Shown here one piece after another: positions 6,686 to 8,347 of a DNA stretch of 8,347 bases. The notes beneath the pieces are model-generated. The model ran no database searches, was not told the DNA's origin, and saw nothing but the letters and a program-made list of their open reading frames with translations. The translations under genes and the position numbers were made by a program. The stretch is taken from contig DAOUES010000324.1 in assembly GCA_034430335.1 (NCBI GenBank), forward strand, positions 1 through 8,347, in the 5' to 3' direction. Source of the DNA: JAFGOY01 sp034430335 (GTDB lineage: Bacteria > Chloroflexota > Anaerolineae > Aggregatilineales > UBA3940). Position 1 is the first letter of the stretch. Every line of letters begins with the position of its first letter.

Positions 6686-8249
6686 AATCCAGGTACTCCA
6701 GGTACAGCGGGGTCGGGGGAACGATCTGCGGTTCGTCGTTGACCGCCTCGCTGAACTCGATATAGCTTCGCGGGTTGACGGGGACATCGTTCTCGCGAAT
6801 CTCGAAGTGGAGATGCACCCCGGTCGAATTGCCGGAATCGCCCATTGCGCCGATATGCTGCCCCTGCCTGACCTGTTCGCCGCAGTCCACAAAACGATTG
6901 TCCAGGTGACCATAGACCGTCGACATACCGTCCCCATGATCGATGATCACCATTTCACCAAGCCCAATCAAGTTATCACCCGCATAGACCACCACGCCAG
7001 AATGGGAGGCGTAGATCGGCGTGCCGCGCGGCGACGCCAGGTCAATCCCGACATGCCAGCCGGGAATAAAGTCGGTGGTGACCCGGTACGGCTGATTCGA
7101 TTGCAGGGGGCTGATCAGGTCTTCCTGTACGGGCGCAATATTGTAATGATGGCGGCAGACCCCTGGCCGGGGATCGATAGGGACATCGTTCTGCCGCAGT
7201 TCAAAATAGAGGTGAACGCTCATCGCGTTGCCGCTCATCCCCACCATGCCGATCTGCTGCCCCCGCCGCACCGGCTGCCCGCATTCGACTAACAACGATT
7301 TGAGGTACGCATGAAGAGTGGTCCAGCCTGCCCCGTGATCGATGATGATCAGCTTCCCCAGTTCATCATCCTCCCCGGCAAATGAGACAATTCCATCTGC
7401 CGGGGCAAACACCAGCGCCCCTTCTTCGGCAGTCATATCCAGGCCGGGGTGCCATGACGTGAACTCGGCAGTGACGAAATGAACCAGCGTGGTCAGCGGA
7501 TCGACAAAAGACGCCGGTTCCCCATCATAGGGTTCGTAGTCGCAGGCTCCGGGTGGCAGGGGAACGTCATCGAGGGGAGCTTCCCCGTTTGCAGGTTGGA
7601 GTTCTTCAGGGATGAAGATGGAATCCGTCCGGCCACCGGGAACAACGATCCGCAGCCCATAGGGAGGAATGAACGAGCTGTTTTCCTCGATCAGCGTATT
7701 GTATGACGAAGTGAGGATGTCGTTTGGCTGGACACCGTACAATGCGGCGATCTCGCCGATGGTTTGTTCCCCATCCGAGAAATGGTATATCCCATTGGTG
7801 GGAAGAATATAAAGTTCCATACCGATCTGGAGGGCATCGGGGTTGCCATGTAGTTGATCGTCGTTTGCCCAGAGGATCGTGCTGGGGTGCAGATCGAACC
7901 GTTCGGCCAGGGCGAAGAGGGCATCGCCGGAACGCGCCCTGTACTTCAAAACATGCTGGCGGGCCGGGTAGGGGAAATCCTCGCCCGTCAGGTTGCCCGG
8001 GTTGGTGGATGGTGCAGCCTGCGGGCCGGAATCAGCCGGCTGAGGTTGATCGACCATTAGCACCGCGCTCACCGGCTGTTCGGCGCTGATCTCCTGCTCC
8101 ACGCTGTCGATGATGTACTGGCCGGTGGCGTAATAGAGGACATCGTCTCCCCACTGCCAGACAGCCGCGCCCAGGGCGCTCAAGACGAGCAGCCAGACTA
8201 TCACACGACGAATGGTTCGGGGATGCTGTTTGTCGTTCAATATGATCAC
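6684..8249 (-). CDS. Membrane-anchored LysM protein with two tandem M23 peptidase modules, the first degenerate
   Basis: 521 residues from a GTG at 8249. A single hydrophobic anchor (about 15-33, RRVIVWLLVLSALGAAVW) after a basic N-terminus places the rest outside the cell. A LysM domain (about 99-150) and a second, weaker LysM-like repeat (about 154-204) come next, then two M23 modules. Module 2 has the full zinc/catalytic set: His399 and Asp403 (HVGID), His448 (YGHL), His479 and His481 (HLHFE). Module 1 keeps His267, Asp271 and His346 but has Tyr315 and Tyr348 in place of the second-last and last histidines (LHAYL, HLYFE), so it should not bind zinc normally. The four cysteines (236, 323; 365, 456) fall two per module, suggesting a disulfide in each. 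Family role: cutting peptidoglycan cross-bridges or stem peptides, or, when inactive, activating amidases as EnvC/NlpD do. The start could instead be TTG 8240, which has better ribosome-site spacing. Confidence 0.92.
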   Translation of the reverse strand: MIILNDKQHPRTIRRVIVWLLVLSALGAAVWQWGDDVLYYATGQYIIDSVEQEISAEQPVSAVLMVDQPQPADSGPQAAPSTNPGNLTGEDFPYPARQHVLKYRARSGDALFALAERFDLHPSTILWANDDQLHGNPDALQIGMELYILPTNGIYHFSDGEQTIGEIAALYGVQPNDILTSSYNTLIEENSSFIPPYGLRIVVPGGRTDSIFIPEELQPANGEAPLDDVPLPPGACDYEPYDGEPASFVDPLTTLVHFVTAEFTSWHPGLDMTAEEGALVFAPADGIVSFAGEDDELGKLIIIDHGAGWTTLHAYLKSLLVECGQPVRRGQQIGMVGMSGNAMSVHLYFELRQNDVPIDPRPGVCRHHYNIAPVQEDLISPLQSNQPYRVTTDFIPGWHVGIDLASPRGTPIYASHSGVVVYAGDNLIGLGEMVIIDHGDGMSTVYGHLDNRFVDCGEQVRQGQHIGAMGDSGNSTGVHLHFEIRENDVPVNPRSYIEFSEAVNDEPQIVPPTPLYLEYLD

Positions 8250-8250
8250 A

Positions 8251-8254
8251 CCCT
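8251..8254 (-). promoter_or_regulatory. Ribosome binding site of the M23 gene; start ambiguous
   Basis: AGGG on the minus strand is only 1 nt from the GTG at 8249 but 10 nt from an in-frame TTG at 8240. No ATG is available before the membrane anchor, and an in-frame stop lies upstream at 8279-8277. The true start is therefore a rare codon, GTG or TTG, and the protein is 521 or 518 residues. Confidence 0.5.
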
Positions 8255-8269
8255 GGTTAGCAACGCTCC

Positions 8270-8286
8270 GGCTGTCTCAGACAGCC
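8270..8286. promoter_or_regulatory. Perfect 17-bp palindrome upstream of the M23 gene
   Basis: GGCTGTCT and AGACAGCC form a perfect 8+8 inverted repeat around one central base, 20 bp upstream of the GTG start. It lies just downstream of the AT-rich stretch 8291-8304, where a promoter for the minus-strand gene would fit. A further CAGACAGC half-site occurs at 8315-8322, 37 bp from the matching copy at 8278-8285. This looks like an operator for a dimeric regulator; an RNA hairpin in the leader is the alternative. No T tract follows in either direction, so a terminator is unlikely. Confidence 0.45.
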
Positions 8287-8347
8287 CACAGTTATGTATG
8301 ATATCGCTGGCCGACAGACAGCGCCACCAGGTCAGGATCGTTGGGGA

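Noticed and set aside
5921..6937. 338-residue minus-strand open frame across the cyclase 3' end and the terminator
   Set aside because: It is antisense to catalytic motifs of the cyclase, crosses a strong terminator, is rich in Arg/His/Asp shadow composition and shows no domain.

Overview
The window reads as a bacterial chromosomal segment, most plausibly from Chloroflexota (Anaerolineae-like). The clues are indirect: a high-GC genome; a secreted LysM protein with long Thr/Pro/Ser linkers leading into an 'LLDNPGFEG' type domain start; GT39-like membrane proteins; and GAF-PAS-cyclase signalling. No rRNA, tRNA, mobile element, CRISPR array or integrase was seen, so the placement is an inference from gene style only.

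Layout. (1) From the left edge to 927, minus strand, lies the 5' part of a secreted three-LysM protein that runs off the window. (2) A 199-bp divergent intergenic region carries candidate promoters for both flanking genes. (3) 1127-2503 (+) encodes a multi-pass GT-C (GT39-like) glycosyltransferase. (4) A good sigma70-like promoter at 2524-2552 precedes a probable three-gene operon (+): a LiaI/LiaF-like (DUF5668-type) membrane protein, a GT4-type glycosyltransferase and a 146-aa protein of unknown function whose ribosome binding site starts 3 bp after the GT4 stop codon. (5) 4892-6637 (+) is a soluble coiled coil-GAF-PAS-class III nucleotide cyclase with its own promoter candidate. (6) A strong hairpin at 6660-6685 separates it from the convergent last gene. 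(7) 8249-6684 (minus) is a membrane-anchored LysM protein with two tandem M23 peptidase modules, the first of which has lost key active-site histidines. A perfect 17-bp palindrome lies just upstream of it.

Theme. Five of the seven genes (two LysM proteins, two glycosyltransferases, one LiaF-like membrane protein) point to cell-envelope work: peptidoglycan binding and trimming at both ends, and glycan or lipid-linked sugar transfer in the middle. The cyclase is the one clear signalling gene; nothing in the window shows its target. I did not find a convincing novel defence, mobile or biosynthetic system. The best items for a second look are the dead/live paired M23 modules with matched cysteines, the palindromic site upstream of that gene, the class IIIb-like active site of the cyclase, and the short C-terminus of the GT-C protein.
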